DNA of 64,000 nt from Pantoea nemavictus (GTDB lineage Bacteria > Pseudomonadota > Gammaproteobacteria > Enterobacterales > Enterobacteriaceae). Of the stretch, positions 19,522 to 28,739 are shown one piece after another (the first letter of the stretch is position 1; each line of letters starts with the position of its first letter). The DNA lies in contig NZ_JBBGZW010000001.1 of the NCBI RefSeq assembly GCF_037479095.1, forward strand, positions 2,418,001-2,482,000, in the 5' to 3' direction. The position numbers and the translations under genes were made by a program. A model generated the notes under the pieces. That model was not told the DNA's origin. It ran no database searches and was given only the letters and a program-made list of their open reading frames with translations.

Positions 19522-21093
19522 TTACATGGTGTACCAGGTTGCCGCGCCGGGCCCAACCGGCAGATTGAACACGAACACCCACAGCACAAACAGCAGCGTC
19601 CAGCCAATCATAAACACCACCGAATACGGCAACATCATGGCCACCAGCGTACCGATGCCCATGTCACGACGATAGCGCGCCGCCACCGCCATAATCAGGC
19701 CAAAATAACTCATCATCGGCGTTATCACGTTGGTCACAGAATCGCCAATGCGGTAAGCCGCTTGAATCACTTCTGGCGCAAAGCCCACCAGCATCAGCAT
19801 CGGCACAAAGATCGGTGCGGTAACCGCCCATTGCGCCGAGGCGGAGCCAATCATCAAATTGATAAAGCCGCAGATCATGATGAAGCAAACAAACAGTAGC
19901 GGTGCGCCCATATCCAGTGATGCCAGCAGATTGGCGCCTTTCACCGCCACCACGGTGCCGAAGTTGCTCCAGTTAAAGAACGCCACGAACTGCGCAGCAA
20001 AGAATACCAGTACGATGTACATGCCCATGCTGCTCATGCTGGCAGACATGGCGTTGATCACATCACGATCGTTGCGCATATTGCCGATGAGTCGGCCATA
20101 CACCATGCCTGGAATAGCGAAGAAGACAAAGATAAACACCACAATGCCTTTCAGGAAAGGCGAGCCCGCCAGCGTGCCGGTTTTCGGATTGAGCAACACG
20201 CCGTAACCCGGAATGACGGTTAGTATCAGCAGCATTGTGACGCCCAGTACCGCCCAGCCGGCACCTTTCAGCGCCCGACGTTCAGTTGCTGTGAGCGCGC
20301 CCATATCGCCACGCACCGCATCGCCCTCGCTATCCTGATATTTGCCCAATTTCGGTTCGACGATGCTGTTGGTAATCCATGTACCCAGAATGGAAATCAC
20401 GAAAGTGCTGACAAACATGAAGTACCAATTCACTTCCGGGCCAACATGGTAGTTCGGATCGATAATCTGTGCGGCGCTTTGGGTAATACCCGACAGCAGC
20501 GGATCGATGGTGCCGAGCAATAAATTCGCACTGTAGCCGCCTGAAACCCCAGCAAACGCTGCAGCCAGGCCCGCCAATGGATGACGGCCCAGCGAGTGGA
20601 AAATCATGGCCGCCAGTGGAATCAGCACCACATATCCCAGCTCCGAAGCCGTATTGGAGATAATACCGGCGAAGACGACAGTGAAGGTGATGAGCTTTTT
20701 CGGTGCGTTAAACACCAGTGCGCGCATTGCTGCCGAGAGCAGCCCCGAATGTTCGGCAATGCCCACGCCGAGCAAGGCAACTAGCACGGTGCCGAGTGGT
20801 GCGAAGCCGGTGAAGTTGGTAACCAGATTGCTGACAATACGCTGCAGACCTTCGGCACTCATTAGGCTAACCACGTGAATCACCCCATCCGGCGCGCGGC
20901 CCGCCGCCCCAATAGGGCGCGGATCCATGACGCTGACACCGAAGGCCGCGGCAACGGCTGATGCGACAATAATAAAGAGCGCAAAGATCGCGAACAGCGT
21001 TATTGGATGGGGCAGCAGGTTGCCGAGCCACTCAACGGTATTCAGAAAGCGTTCAATAGGACGCCTGGTGGATGCAGAAGTTTGGTCCGTCAT
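19522..21093 (-). CDS. AbgT family transporter (p-aminobenzoyl-glutamate type)
   Basis: 523 residues with about 11-12 hydrophobic helices. The sequence has AbgT-family hallmarks, for example IISNTASELGYVVLIPLAAM and the C-terminal MIGSASAQWAVTAPIFVPML. Characterised members move p-aminobenzoyl-glutamate inward (AbgT) or export sulphonamides and p-aminobenzoate (YdaH, MtrF); which applies here cannot be told. No abgAB peptidase genes are adjacent, so it may act alone. Convergent with ryhB, divergent from gntR. Confidence 0.85.
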   Translation of the reverse strand: MTDQTSASTRRPIERFLNTVEWLGNLLPHPITLFAIFALFIIVASAVAAAFGVSVMDPRPIGAAGRAPDGVIHVVSLMSAEGLQRIVSNLVTNFTGFAPLGTVLVALLGVGIAEHSGLLSAAMRALVFNAPKKLITFTVVFAGIISNTASELGYVVLIPLAAMIFHSLGRHPLAGLAAAFAGVSGGYSANLLLGTIDPLLSGITQSAAQIIDPNYHVGPEVNWYFMFVSTFVISILGTWITNSIVEPKLGKYQDSEGDAVRGDMGALTATERRALKGAGWAVLGVTMLLILTVIPGYGVLLNPKTGTLAGSPFLKGIVVFIFVFFAIPGMVYGRLIGNMRNDRDVINAMSASMSSMGMYIVLVFFAAQFVAFFNWSNFGTVVAVKGANLLASLDMGAPLLFVCFIMICGFINLMIGSASAQWAVTAPIFVPMLMLVGFAPEVIQAAYRIGDSVTNVITPMMSYFGLIMAVAARYRRDMGIGTLVAMMLPYSVVFMIGWTLLFVLWVFVFNLPVGPGAATWYTM

Positions 21094-21266
21094 GATTGTC
21101 CTTGTTATGTCTTTAGGTGCTAATTTGCAGGACTGCCGATGCTCTTTGTTCTCACTCTGATTAGCTACAAGACCCTTCTCGTTAGTTCAGCCGTAAGGTT
21201 TCCCACAAAACCTGAACCTGACAAAAAATGATAAACTCGGGTTACCTTTGATCTCAGGCGCACACG

Positions 21267-22262
21267 ATGAAGAAGAAAAGACCGGTATTACAGGACGTTG
21301 CCGATCGCGTCGGCATCACAAAAATGACCGTCAGCCGCTACCTGCGCAATCCCGATCAGGTCTCAGCGGCGCTGCGCGACAAAATCGCTGTGGCGCTGGA
21401 TGAGCTCGGTTATATCCCCAATCGCGCCCCCGACATGCTCTCTAACGCCACCAGTCGCGCTATCGGCGTGCTGCTGCCTTCGCTGACCAACCAGGTTTTT
21501 GCAGACGTGCTGCGCGGGATTGAAGCCGTCACCGATGAAGCAGGTTATCAAACGCTGGTGGCGCACTTTGGTTACAACGCGCAGAAAGAGGAGCTCCAGC
21601 TGCGTTCGTTGCTCGGCTGGAACATCGACGGCGTGATTCTCACCGAGCGCACTCACACGGCAGGCACGCTGCGCATGCTGGAAGTGGCGGGCATTCCGGT
21701 GATTGAGATGATGGATTCGGTAACGCCGTGCCTCGATATGGCGGTGGGCTTTGATAACGTCGAGGCGGCACGTCAGATGACGCATGCTATCCTGAAAAAA
21801 GGGCATCGCCACACCGTTTATCTCGGCGCACGCCTTGATGAACGTACCCTACAGAAACAGCAAGGTTATGAAAAAGCGATGCGCGAAGCCGGGCTGACGC
21901 CGCACAGCGTGATGATGGAAGATGCTTCTTCATTCAGCGCCGGCGCGCAGCTGCTGTGCGAAGCGCAGAAGCGTTATCCTGAGACCGATAGCCTGTTCTG
22001 TACCAACGATGACCTGGCGGTTGGCGCGATGTTTGAGTGCCAACGCCAGGGATTGCGCGTGCCGCAGCAGATGGCGATTGCCGGTTTTCACGGTCACGAC
22101 ATTACGCAAGTGGTGAATCCGCGCCTCGCCACGGTGTTAACGCCGCGTGAGCGCATGGGTCGTGAATCGGCGGCGATGCTGCTGGCGCGCATTGGCGGCG
22201 ATCGCAGCGCCACGCAACCATTGGATGTCGGTTTCGAAATTGCCGAAGGTGACAGCATCTGA
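21267..22262 (+). CDS. gntR: Gluconate operon repressor GntR (LacI family)
   Basis: 331 residues, the E. coli length. LacI-type helix-turn-helix at the N-terminus (VLQDVADRVGITKMTVSRYLRN) and a sugar-binding periplasmic-fold domain. It is strongly similar to E. coli GntR throughout, including AIGVLLPSLTNQVFADVLRGIE. It represses gluconate uptake and phosphorylation and is released by gluconate. The matching operator lies before gntK at 22358. Same order gntR-gntK-gntU as E. coli. Confidence 0.95.
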   Translation: MKKKRPVLQDVADRVGITKMTVSRYLRNPDQVSAALRDKIAVALDELGYIPNRAPDMLSNATSRAIGVLLPSLTNQVFADVLRGIEAVTDEAGYQTLVAHFGYNAQKEELQLRSLLGWNIDGVILTERTHTAGTLRMLEVAGIPVIEMMDSVTPCLDMAVGFDNVEAARQMTHAILKKGHRHTVYLGARLDERTLQKQQGYEKAMREAGLTPHSVMMEDASSFSAGAQLLCEAQKRYPETDSLFCTNDDLAVGAMFECQRQGLRVPQQMAIAGFHGHDITQVVNPRLATVLTPRERMGRESAAMLLARIGGDRSATQPLDVGFEIAEGDSI

Positions 22263-22357
22263 TTTTGGCGAATTTATGAGTCAGTTCACACTTTCGTGCT
22301 TTTCCGCCTAACAAGGGTTGCCAGCCTTTGAGTGGGCTCCGACAATGATGACTGAAT

Positions 22358-22373
22358 TTGTTATCGGTAACAT
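22358..22373 (+). promoter_or_regulatory. GntR operator before gntK
   Basis: TTGTTATCGGTAACAT matches the E. coli GntR palindrome ATGTTACCGGTAACAT at 14 of 16 positions. It lies 31 bases before the gntK ATG, where a bound repressor would block transcription of gntKU. Confidence 0.85.
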
Positions 22374-22404
22374 TGGGCAGAAATCACTGCCGGAGCGCAA
22401 AACA

Positions 22405-22941
22405 ATGACTACGCCATCTCCATCGCACCACGTCTTTATCCTGATGGGCGTTTCCGGCAGCGGAAAATCTGCCGTCGCCAATCAGGTCTCTCACCAGTTA
22501 AACACTGCGTTTCTCGATGGCGATTTCCTCCATCCGCGCAGCAACATCATGAAAATGGCCGATGGTCATCCGCTGGACGACAACGATCGCCAGCCGTGGC
22601 TGCAGGCGCTGAATGATGCGGCGTTTGCCATGCAGCGCACCCAGGAAATCTCGATTATCGTCTGCTCGGCGCTAAAAAAGTCCTATCGCGACATCCTGCG
22701 TCAGGGCAACGAGAACCTGAAGTTTATCTATCTGCAGGGCGATTTCGAGACCATCGAATCCCGTTTGAAGGCGCGTAAAGGTCATTTTTTCAAACCGCAG
22801 ATGCTGGTGACGCAGTTCGCTACGCTGCAGGAACCCGGCGCGGATGAGCCCGATGTACTGGTGGTTGATATCAATCATTCACTGGATGAGGTAGTTGCGG
22901 CCACGGTTGCGACCATTGAGGGTGCAATCAACAAGGGTTAG
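22405..22941 (+). CDS. gntK: Thermoresistant gluconokinase GntK
   Basis: 178 residues (E. coli 175). P-loop GVSGSGKS at 15-22, followed by FLDGDFLHPRSNI and the LKARKGHFFKPQMLVTQF segment typical of gluconate kinases. It phosphorylates gluconate to 6-phosphogluconate for the Entner-Doudoroff and pentose-phosphate routes. The start at 22405 was chosen over an in-frame ATG at 22318 because it matches the family and has a GGAG site; the longer form would read through the operator. gntU begins three bases after the stop codon. Confidence 0.95.
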   Translation: MTTPSPSHHVFILMGVSGSGKSAVANQVSHQLNTAFLDGDFLHPRSNIMKMADGHPLDDNDRQPWLQALNDAAFAMQRTQEISIIVCSALKKSYRDILRQGNENLKFIYLQGDFETIESRLKARKGHFFKPQMLVTQFATLQEPGADEPDVLVVDINHSLDEVVAATVATIEGAINKG

Positions 22942-22943
22942 TC

Positions 22944-24284
22944 ATGAGTACCGCAACGCTAGTATTAACCGCAGCAGGCTCTGTCCTGCTGTTGCTGTTT
23001 TTGGTGATGAAAGCGCGTATGCACGCCTTTGTTGCCCTGATGTTAGTCTCCATTGGTGCCGGTCTGTTTTCCGGCATGCCGCTCGATAAAATCGCCGAAA
23101 CCATGGAAAAAGGCATGGGCGGAACGCTCGGCTTTCTCGCTATTGTGGTGGCGTTGGGCGCGATGTTCGGCAAAATCCTGCATGAAACCGGCGCGGTCGA
23201 TCAAATTGCCATCCGCATGTTGAAAACCTTTGGTGAAAGCCGCGCGCACTATGCGATGGGCGTCGCCGGGTTAATCTGCGCGCTGCCGCTATTTTTCGAA
23301 GTGGCGGTGGTGTTGCTAATTAGCATTGCGTTCGCGGTGGCGCGTCGCACCAAAGGCAATTTAGTCAAGCTGGTGATTCCGCTCTTTGCCGGGGTGGCGG
23401 CGGCGGCGGCGTTTCTGTTGCCGGGACCGGCGCCAATGCTGCTGGCTTCGCAAATGCACGCCGATTTTGGCTGGATGATCCTGCTGGGCCTGTGCGCGGC
23501 AATCCCGGGCATGCTGATTGCCGGTCCGCTGTTTGGTAACTTTATCGCGCGTCACGTCAGCTTTAGCGCCCCGCCGGAAGATCACCAACCGGAAGTGGAA
23601 GAGGGCAAACTACCGTCGTTTGGCTTTAGCCTGGCGCTGATTCTGTTCCCGCTGCTGTTGGTCGGTCTGAAAACCATCGGCGCGCGCTTCACCACGCCGG
23701 GTACCCATTTGTATGAGTGGCTGGAGTTTATCGGCCATCCGTTCACGGCGATTCTGCTGGCCTGTCTGGTGGCGATTTATGGCCTGGCGTACCGTCAGGG
23801 CATGGATAAAGAGAAGGTGATGCAGGTGTGCGGCAGCGCGCTGCAGCCGGCGGGCATTATTCTGCTGGTGATCGGTGCGGGCGGCGTGTTTAAGCAGGTG
23901 CTGGTGGATTCGGGTGTGGGCCCGGTGCTGGGACACGCGTTGATTGGCGCAGGTATGCCGATTGCGCTGGCGTGCTTCATTCTCTCCGGTGCGATCCGCG
24001 TGATTCAGGGCTCGGCTACCGTGGCGTGTTTAACCACCGTGGGTTTGGTGATGCCGGTGATTGAGCCGCTGCACTACAGCGGTGCGCAGCTGGCGGCGCT
24101 GTCGATCTGTATCGGCGGCGGCTCGATTATTATCAGTCACGTGAATGATGCCGGCTTCTGGCTGTTTGGCCGCTTTACCGGCGCCACCGAAGCCGAAACG
24201 TTGAAGACCTGGACGCTAATGGAAACCATCCTCGGTACCACTGGCGCGATTGTCGGAATGATTGCGTTTAGTTTGCTGTCGTGA
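22944..24284 (+). CDS. gntU: Gluconate permease GntU (GntP family)
   Basis: 446 residues, the E. coli length, with 12 or more hydrophobic helices and family motifs ALPLFFEVAVVLL and the C-terminal GGGSIIISHVNDAGFWLFGRF. It is a proton-coupled gluconate importer. It starts two bases after the gntK stop, so they form one transcript under GntR. Confidence 0.94.
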   Translation: MSTATLVLTAAGSVLLLLFLVMKARMHAFVALMLVSIGAGLFSGMPLDKIAETMEKGMGGTLGFLAIVVALGAMFGKILHETGAVDQIAIRMLKTFGESRAHYAMGVAGLICALPLFFEVAVVLLISIAFAVARRTKGNLVKLVIPLFAGVAAAAAFLLPGPAPMLLASQMHADFGWMILLGLCAAIPGMLIAGPLFGNFIARHVSFSAPPEDHQPEVEEGKLPSFGFSLALILFPLLLVGLKTIGARFTTPGTHLYEWLEFIGHPFTAILLACLVAIYGLAYRQGMDKEKVMQVCGSALQPAGIILLVIGAGGVFKQVLVDSGVGPVLGHALIGAGMPIALACFILSGAIRVIQGSATVACLTTVGLVMPVIEPLHYSGAQLAALSICIGGGSIIISHVNDAGFWLFGRFTGATEAETLKTWTLMETILGTTGAIVGMIAFSLLS

Positions 24285-24294
24285 TGTAAAACCC

Positions 24295-24353
24295 GCGCAA
24301 TAAATTGCGCCGCTACGGAATGCAAATGTTTGTAGCGGCGCGATTTATCGCGC
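24295..24353. repeat. Inverted pair of GTAGCGG repeats between gntU and yjbB
   Basis: Units of 22 bases at 24295-24316 (ending GCCGCTAC) and 24332-24353 (starting GTAGCGGCGCGATTTATCGC) flank a 15-base centre. The units are inverted and face tail-in, the opposite of the pair at 6008-6077. It separates two convergent genes and ends in TTTTT, so it could terminate gntU transcription. Confidence 0.75.
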
Positions 24354-24366
24354 GTTTTTGAACTTA

Positions 24367-25992
24367 TCAATCCTCATCCCGCTCGTCATCCGGCTGATCT
24401 AACACCGTGTACGCCACGGCGCAGAACAGCGAATTCAAACGTTTCATATCGCCCAATAATCCAAGATGCAGCGAGCTGGTTTCAATGCTTTGCACATTTT
24501 GCAGATGTAAACGCTCGACGTGCGCGTGGGAGAAGCGGCGAATCAGAATGCGGAAACGATGCTTGGAGCGGCGCAGGCGTTTGGCACTGGTGACATCGTG
24601 CGACAGAAACACCGACAAACTCAGGCGCAGGTTATACAGCACCTGCTCCTGCAAGGTTTGCAGCTCCTCCAATCCTTCCGCCGAGAAGGCGCGGCGCGCG
24701 GTCAGCGACTTATCCGCTACGTCGGCGCACATGCGTTCAATAATATCGCCCGCCTGTTCCAGATTGAGCGCCATCTCAATGATCTCCGCCCAGCGGCGGG
24801 AATCATCCTCCGGCAAATCCTCTTTCGGCATGCGCGCCAGATAGAGTTTGATCGCGGTGTAGAGCACATCCACATCATCATCCAGCCGCCGCACCGCGCG
24901 CTCTTCTCGCAGGTCGCCGTGCACCACTTTATTGAATGACTCAATCATCTGCTCGACCACGTCGCCAATACGCAGCGTTTCGCGCGAGGCATTTGCCAGT
25001 GCTAACGCCGGCGTATCCAGCGCGCTACTGTCGAGATGTTTGGGTTTCAGATGGGTTTCATTCTCCGCATCGTCATCAATCATGCGGCGGCACAGACGCG
25101 CCATCGGCTCGGCAAACGGCACCATCACTAAGCAGCGAATCAGGTTGTAGAACACGTGGAAGAATATCACCAGCTCCTCATCATTGACCGGTAATTTGTC
25201 GAGGATGTCGGCGACGAAATTGACGAACGGCAAAATGGCGATGCTGCCAATCAGCTTGAACAGCAGGCTGCCGAGTGCAACACGTTTACCGGCGGCGTTG
25301 GAGCCGCTGGCGTTGATCATTGCCAGTAAGCCGCTGCCGAGGTTGGCGCCTATCACCAGACAAAGCGCGACTTTAAACGAGATGACGCCGGTTGCCGTCA
25401 GCGTAGCGGTAATCAGCACCGCCGCGAGGCTGGAGTAACTGATGATGGCAAACACCGCGCCAATCAACGCATCGAGCATCACGTCGCCAGTTAGCGTCGA
25501 GAACAGCACCTGCACGCCTGCCGCCTGGGTAATCGGTTTGGCGGCGGCGACAATCAGCTGCAACGCCAGCAAAATCAGCCCCAAACCTATGCTGGCGCGG
25601 CCCAGCTGACCGCCGCGCGTCTGCTTGCGGCTGAGGAAAAACACTACGCCAAAGAAGATAAACAGCGGCGAAAGCCACGTCAGATCAAAGGTCAGGATGC
25701 GCGCCATGATGGCGGTACCGACATCGGCACCCAGCACCACGACCAGCGCGGGCGTGAGGCTCACCAGATTCTGCGCGACAAAAGAGGTGACGAGCAGCGT
25801 GGTGGCGTTACTGCTTTGCACCAGCGCTGTGACGCCAATCCCGGCGAGAAACGCCATCGGTTTTTTTTCGACGCTGCGGCTGAGTACACGACGCAGATCG
25901 GCACCGTACACGCGCATGATACCGGTACGCACGATATGCGTGCCCCACACCAGCAGCGCAACGGCAGAGAGTAGATTAAGCAGAGTTAACAC
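24367..25992 (-). CDS. yjbB: Na/Pi cotransporter family protein YjbB
   Basis: 541 residues (E. coli 543). The N-terminal half has two Na/Pi-cotransporter repeats with the family signatures GVTALVQSSNATTLL and the repeat around residue 190 (AIISYSSLAAVLITATLTATGV); the C-terminal half is a PhoU-like helical domain from about residue 330. In E. coli YjbB has been linked to phosphate export. The GTG at 25990-25992 was preferred to an ATG ten codons upstream because it follows GAGGAG and gives LTLLNLLSAVALL, matching the E. coli start. Here it directly follows the organophosphorus ABC cluster on the same strand. Confidence 0.9.
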   Translation of the reverse strand: MLTLLNLLSAVALLVWGTHIVRTGIMRVYGADLRRVLSRSVEKKPMAFLAGIGVTALVQSSNATTLLVTSFVAQNLVSLTPALVVVLGADVGTAIMARILTFDLTWLSPLFIFFGVVFFLSRKQTRGGQLGRASIGLGLILLALQLIVAAAKPITQAAGVQVLFSTLTGDVMLDALIGAVFAIISYSSLAAVLITATLTATGVISFKVALCLVIGANLGSGLLAMINASGSNAAGKRVALGSLLFKLIGSIAILPFVNFVADILDKLPVNDEELVIFFHVFYNLIRCLVMVPFAEPMARLCRRMIDDDAENETHLKPKHLDSSALDTPALALANASRETLRIGDVVEQMIESFNKVVHGDLREERAVRRLDDDVDVLYTAIKLYLARMPKEDLPEDDSRRWAEIIEMALNLEQAGDIIERMCADVADKSLTARRAFSAEGLEELQTLQEQVLYNLRLSLSVFLSHDVTSAKRLRRSKHRFRILIRRFSHAHVERLHLQNVQSIETSSLHLGLLGDMKRLNSLFCAVAYTVLDQPDDERDED

Positions 25993-26009
25993 GGTTAAAG
26001 GCTCCTCAT

Positions 26010-26047
26010 CCGTCAGGCGCAAACAACACCGATTGCCAGCCTGACGG
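26010..26047 (-). promoter_or_regulatory. Nine-base-pair hairpin just upstream of yjbB
   Basis: CCGTCAGGC (26010-26018) and GCCTGACGG (26039-26047) are perfect inverted repeats around a 20-base loop. The hairpin ends a few bases before the yjbB ribosome-binding site, so it may reduce read-through from the ABC operon or affect translation. Confidence 0.5.
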
Positions 26048-26102
26048 TGAGCGCAACCGGTAAAACCTTCGCCGCGTTGCGTTGCCCATTTTTTCGTTTA
26101 AA

Positions 26103-27095
26103 TTAAGCGACCTGGCGCAACGTCGACATCTCTAACTGTAGCCCAATCTGCATGCCAGCGGGGTGCAAATCTGCCACGCTACGGTTGAGGACATCAATCG
26201 ATAGCTCGATGTTTTGTGCGCGCACGCGATAGCGGATCACGTTGCCGAGCAAGCTATGGCTGAGGATGGTGGCGGGAATGCCATCCTGTGGCGCACATAG
26301 CCGAATTGACTCGGGACGAATCGCCACCTGGCCGCTAAATGTTTGGCCGGTAAGCTGCAATGCCTGCTCGGCGCTCAGCAGGTTGTAGTTGCCAATAAAT
26401 CCGGCGGCGAACAGATCGGCTGGCTCGGTATATAGCCTCTCAGCGTTGCCGTTCTGCACGATCTTGCCACGATTCATCAACACGATGCGATCGGACATCG
26501 TCAACGCTTCTTCCTGATCGTGGGTGACGAACAGGGTGGTGAGTTTTAGCTCTTTTTGAATATTACGGATCTGTTCGCGCAGATGACGGCGAATACGCGC
26601 ATCCAGCGCCGACAACGGTTCGTCCAGCAGCAGCAAGCGTGGACGCGTCACCAGCGAACGTGCCAGCGCCACGCGCTGACACTGTCCGCCCGAAAGCTGA
26701 TGCGGATAGCGGCGCGCGAAATCGGTGAGTTCGACCAGCGCCAGCACCTCCATCACGCGTTTTTGAATATCGCCGCTGGCCAGCTTCTGCATCTTCAGAC
26801 CAAACGCCACATTCTTCTCAACCGTCATATTCGGAAACAGCGCGTAGCTCTGGAACACCATGCCAATGGTGCGCTTCTGCGGCGGCAGCGGCACGATATC
26901 CTGACCTTGCAGCAGCACTTTACCGCTATCAACGTCAGTCAATCCGGCGATGCAGCGCAGCAGCGTGGATTTGCCGCAGCCGCTTGGGCCGAGCAGGGTG
27001 ACAAACTCGCCCTCTTCGGCGCTAAAATCGATGTTTTCAAAAATGGCGGTCGGGCCGTAGCTTTTATTCAACTGAGTGACGTTCAGATAACTCAT
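26103..27095 (-). CDS. ABC transporter ATPase of a putative organophosphorus uptake system
   Basis: 330 residues. Walker [10 protein letters not shown] (36-44), Q-loop at 81-82, signature LSGGQ (134-138), Walker B LLLLDEP (154-160), H-loop TH (191-192), and a C-terminal TOBE-like domain (about 235-330). The family is that of the iron(III)/spermidine/2-aminoethylphosphonate ATPases (FbpC, PotA, PhnT). Residue 139, directly after the signature motif, is Cys where most relatives have Gln or Arg. Last of five co-directional genes; starts two bases after the preceding permease stop. Confidence 0.88.
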   Translation of the reverse strand: MSYLNVTQLNKSYGPTAIFENIDFSAEEGEFVTLLGPSGCGKSTLLRCIAGLTDVDSGKVLLQGQDIVPLPPQKRTIGMVFQSYALFPNMTVEKNVAFGLKMQKLASGDIQKRVMEVLALVELTDFARRYPHQLSGGQCQRVALARSLVTRPRLLLLDEPLSALDARIRRHLREQIRNIQKELKLTTLFVTHDQEEALTMSDRIVLMNRGKIVQNGNAERLYTEPADLFAAGFIGNYNLLSAEQALQLTGQTFSGQVAIRPESIRLCAPQDGIPATILSHSLLGNVIRYRVRAQNIELSIDVLNRSVADLHPAGMQIGLQLEMSTLRQVA

Positions 27096-27097
27096 GG

Positions 27098-27883
27098 TCA
27101 GCCTCGTTCAGGATTGAGGGCATTCGCCAGCCATGTGACCAGCAGAACGACGGCAAAATAGGAGATCACCAGCGCACTGGTGAAGTGGCCGCTGCCGTTG
27201 CGCATGTTAAACAGATAAACCTGCAAGGTTTCATAGCGGGTGCCGACCAGCATGTTAGCGAAGACGAATTCACCAATCAGGAAGGAGAAGGAGAGCAGCA
27301 CCGCGATAAACACCCCTTTACGCAGGTTTGGCAGCACCACAAACAGCGCAGCCTGCCAGGTGCTGGCGCCGAGCAGCTGGGCGGCATCAATCAGCTCTTT
27401 TAGGTTGATCGCCTGCATGTTGTTGGAGATGGCGCGGTAGATAAATGGCAAAGCGATGGTGAAGTAGCAGCCGATCAAAATCCACGGCGTGCCGGTCAGC
27501 ATCAAGGGTGACGACGAATAGAGCTGCAGCAGGCCGACCGATGACACCACCGGCGGCACGGCGAACGGCATCAGAATCAGCACATTCATTACCGCATCCA
27601 GTTTCGGATAGTAGTAAGCGATCACAAACATGGCGGGCAGCACCAGCACCAGCGAGAACAGCAGCGCACCGAAGCAAACCAGCAGCGAATGTCCCAGCGC
27701 CGTCAGGAAACGTGGATCGCTCCACAGCGCAGTCAGCCATTTAAGCGTAAAGCCCTGCGGCAGAATAGTGTCGCTCCAGCTGGTGGAAATGCCGTACAGC
27801 AGCGTCGCCAGCAGCGGCGCGGCCAGGATGCACAGCAGCAGCCAGACAATCAGGCGATGGTAAAATTTTTCCGCGCGAGACAC
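27098..27883 (-). CDS. ABC transporter permease, second membrane subunit
   Basis: 261 residues with six predicted helices and an EAA-type coupling loop (LIDAAQLLGASTWQAALFVVLP). It resembles the inner-membrane subunits of PotC/PhnV-type transporters. Ten bases separate it from the other permease gene and two from the ATPase gene, so the three form one transport complex. Substrate inferred only from context. Confidence 0.85.
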   Translation of the reverse strand: MSRAEKFYHRLIVWLLLCILAAPLLATLLYGISTSWSDTILPQGFTLKWLTALWSDPRFLTALGHSLLVCFGALLFSLVLVLPAMFVIAYYYPKLDAVMNVLILMPFAVPPVVSSVGLLQLYSSSPLMLTGTPWILIGCYFTIALPFIYRAISNNMQAINLKELIDAAQLLGASTWQAALFVVLPNLRKGVFIAVLLSFSFLIGEFVFANMLVGTRYETLQVYLFNMRNGSGHFTSALVISYFAVVLLVTWLANALNPERG

Positions 27884-27893
27884 GTGTGGCTCC

Positions 27894-28739
27894 TTAAGAC
27901 GCTTTGGCGTTGAGATAGCTGCGGCGCACCAGATATTGCTGCACCACGGTAATCAGCGCCATGATCAGCACCAGCAGCATCGCCAGGGCACCGCCGGTAT
28001 TGGGATCGAGTGAGATATCGCCGGATACCAGCGCCGCGATGCGCACCGGCACCACGTTAAAGTTGCCGGTTGTCAGCGCGTAAATGGTGGCGTAAGCACC
28101 GAGCGCGTTAGCCAGCAAAATCACGAAGGTGCCGAGTAGCGCCGGGAACAGAATCGGTAAACCGATATGCCACCAATAGCGCCCGCGCCCCGCGCCCAGC
28201 AGCGCGGCGGACTCCTGCCAATCCTGCCGCAAGCCATCAAACGCCGGATAGAGCAGCAAAATGCCAAGCGGGATTTGGAACCAGGTGTAAACCAGCACCA
28301 TGCCGTCGCGCGAGAACAGCTTAAAGCCCTCCAGCACGCCGTAATGGCGCAGCAGCAGCGTCAGGCAGCCGTTCAGGCCAAGCAGGATGACAAAGGCAAA
28401 CGCCAGCGGCACGCCGGCGAAGTTGCTGGTCATGTTGGTAAATGACATTAAAAAGCGCTGAAAACGCCCGCTGCCGAGTTGATGTAACGAATATCCAGCA
28501 ATCAGCGAGATCAGCAGACCATAAATGCTTGACCAGATGGAGATATCCAGCGACAGGCGAAAGGCCTGTAAATAGAATGGCGAAGTGAGAATATCGCTAT
28601 AGTTATCAATGCCCCAACGCTCATTCATGTCGCTCCAGAAGCTGTTGATAGCAATCCACAGCAGCGGTGCGAGCTGAAACGCCACCCAGAACAGGGCAAA
28701 AGGCAGCAGCAGCAGGGAAGCGAGCGTTTTTCCTTTCAT
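27894..28739 (-). CDS. ABC transporter permease, first membrane subunit
   Basis: 281 residues with six predicted helices and a coupling loop (WQESAALLGAGRGRYWWHIGLP). It resembles PotB/PhnU-type permeases. The ATG at 28737-28739 overlaps the TAA of the upstream hydrolase gene (TAATG), indicating coupled translation; an ATG ten codons upstream would lie inside that gene. Confidence 0.85.
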   Translation of the reverse strand: MKGKTLASLLLLPFALFWVAFQLAPLLWIAINSFWSDMNERWGIDNYSDILTSPFYLQAFRLSLDISIWSSIYGLLISLIAGYSLHQLGSGRFQRFLMSFTNMTSNFAGVPLAFAFVILLGLNGCLTLLLRHYGVLEGFKLFSRDGMVLVYTWFQIPLGILLLYPAFDGLRQDWQESAALLGAGRGRYWWHIGLPILFPALLGTFVILLANALGAYATIYALTTGNFNVVPVRIAALVSGDISLDPNTGGALAMLLVLIMALITVVQQYLVRRSYLNAKAS

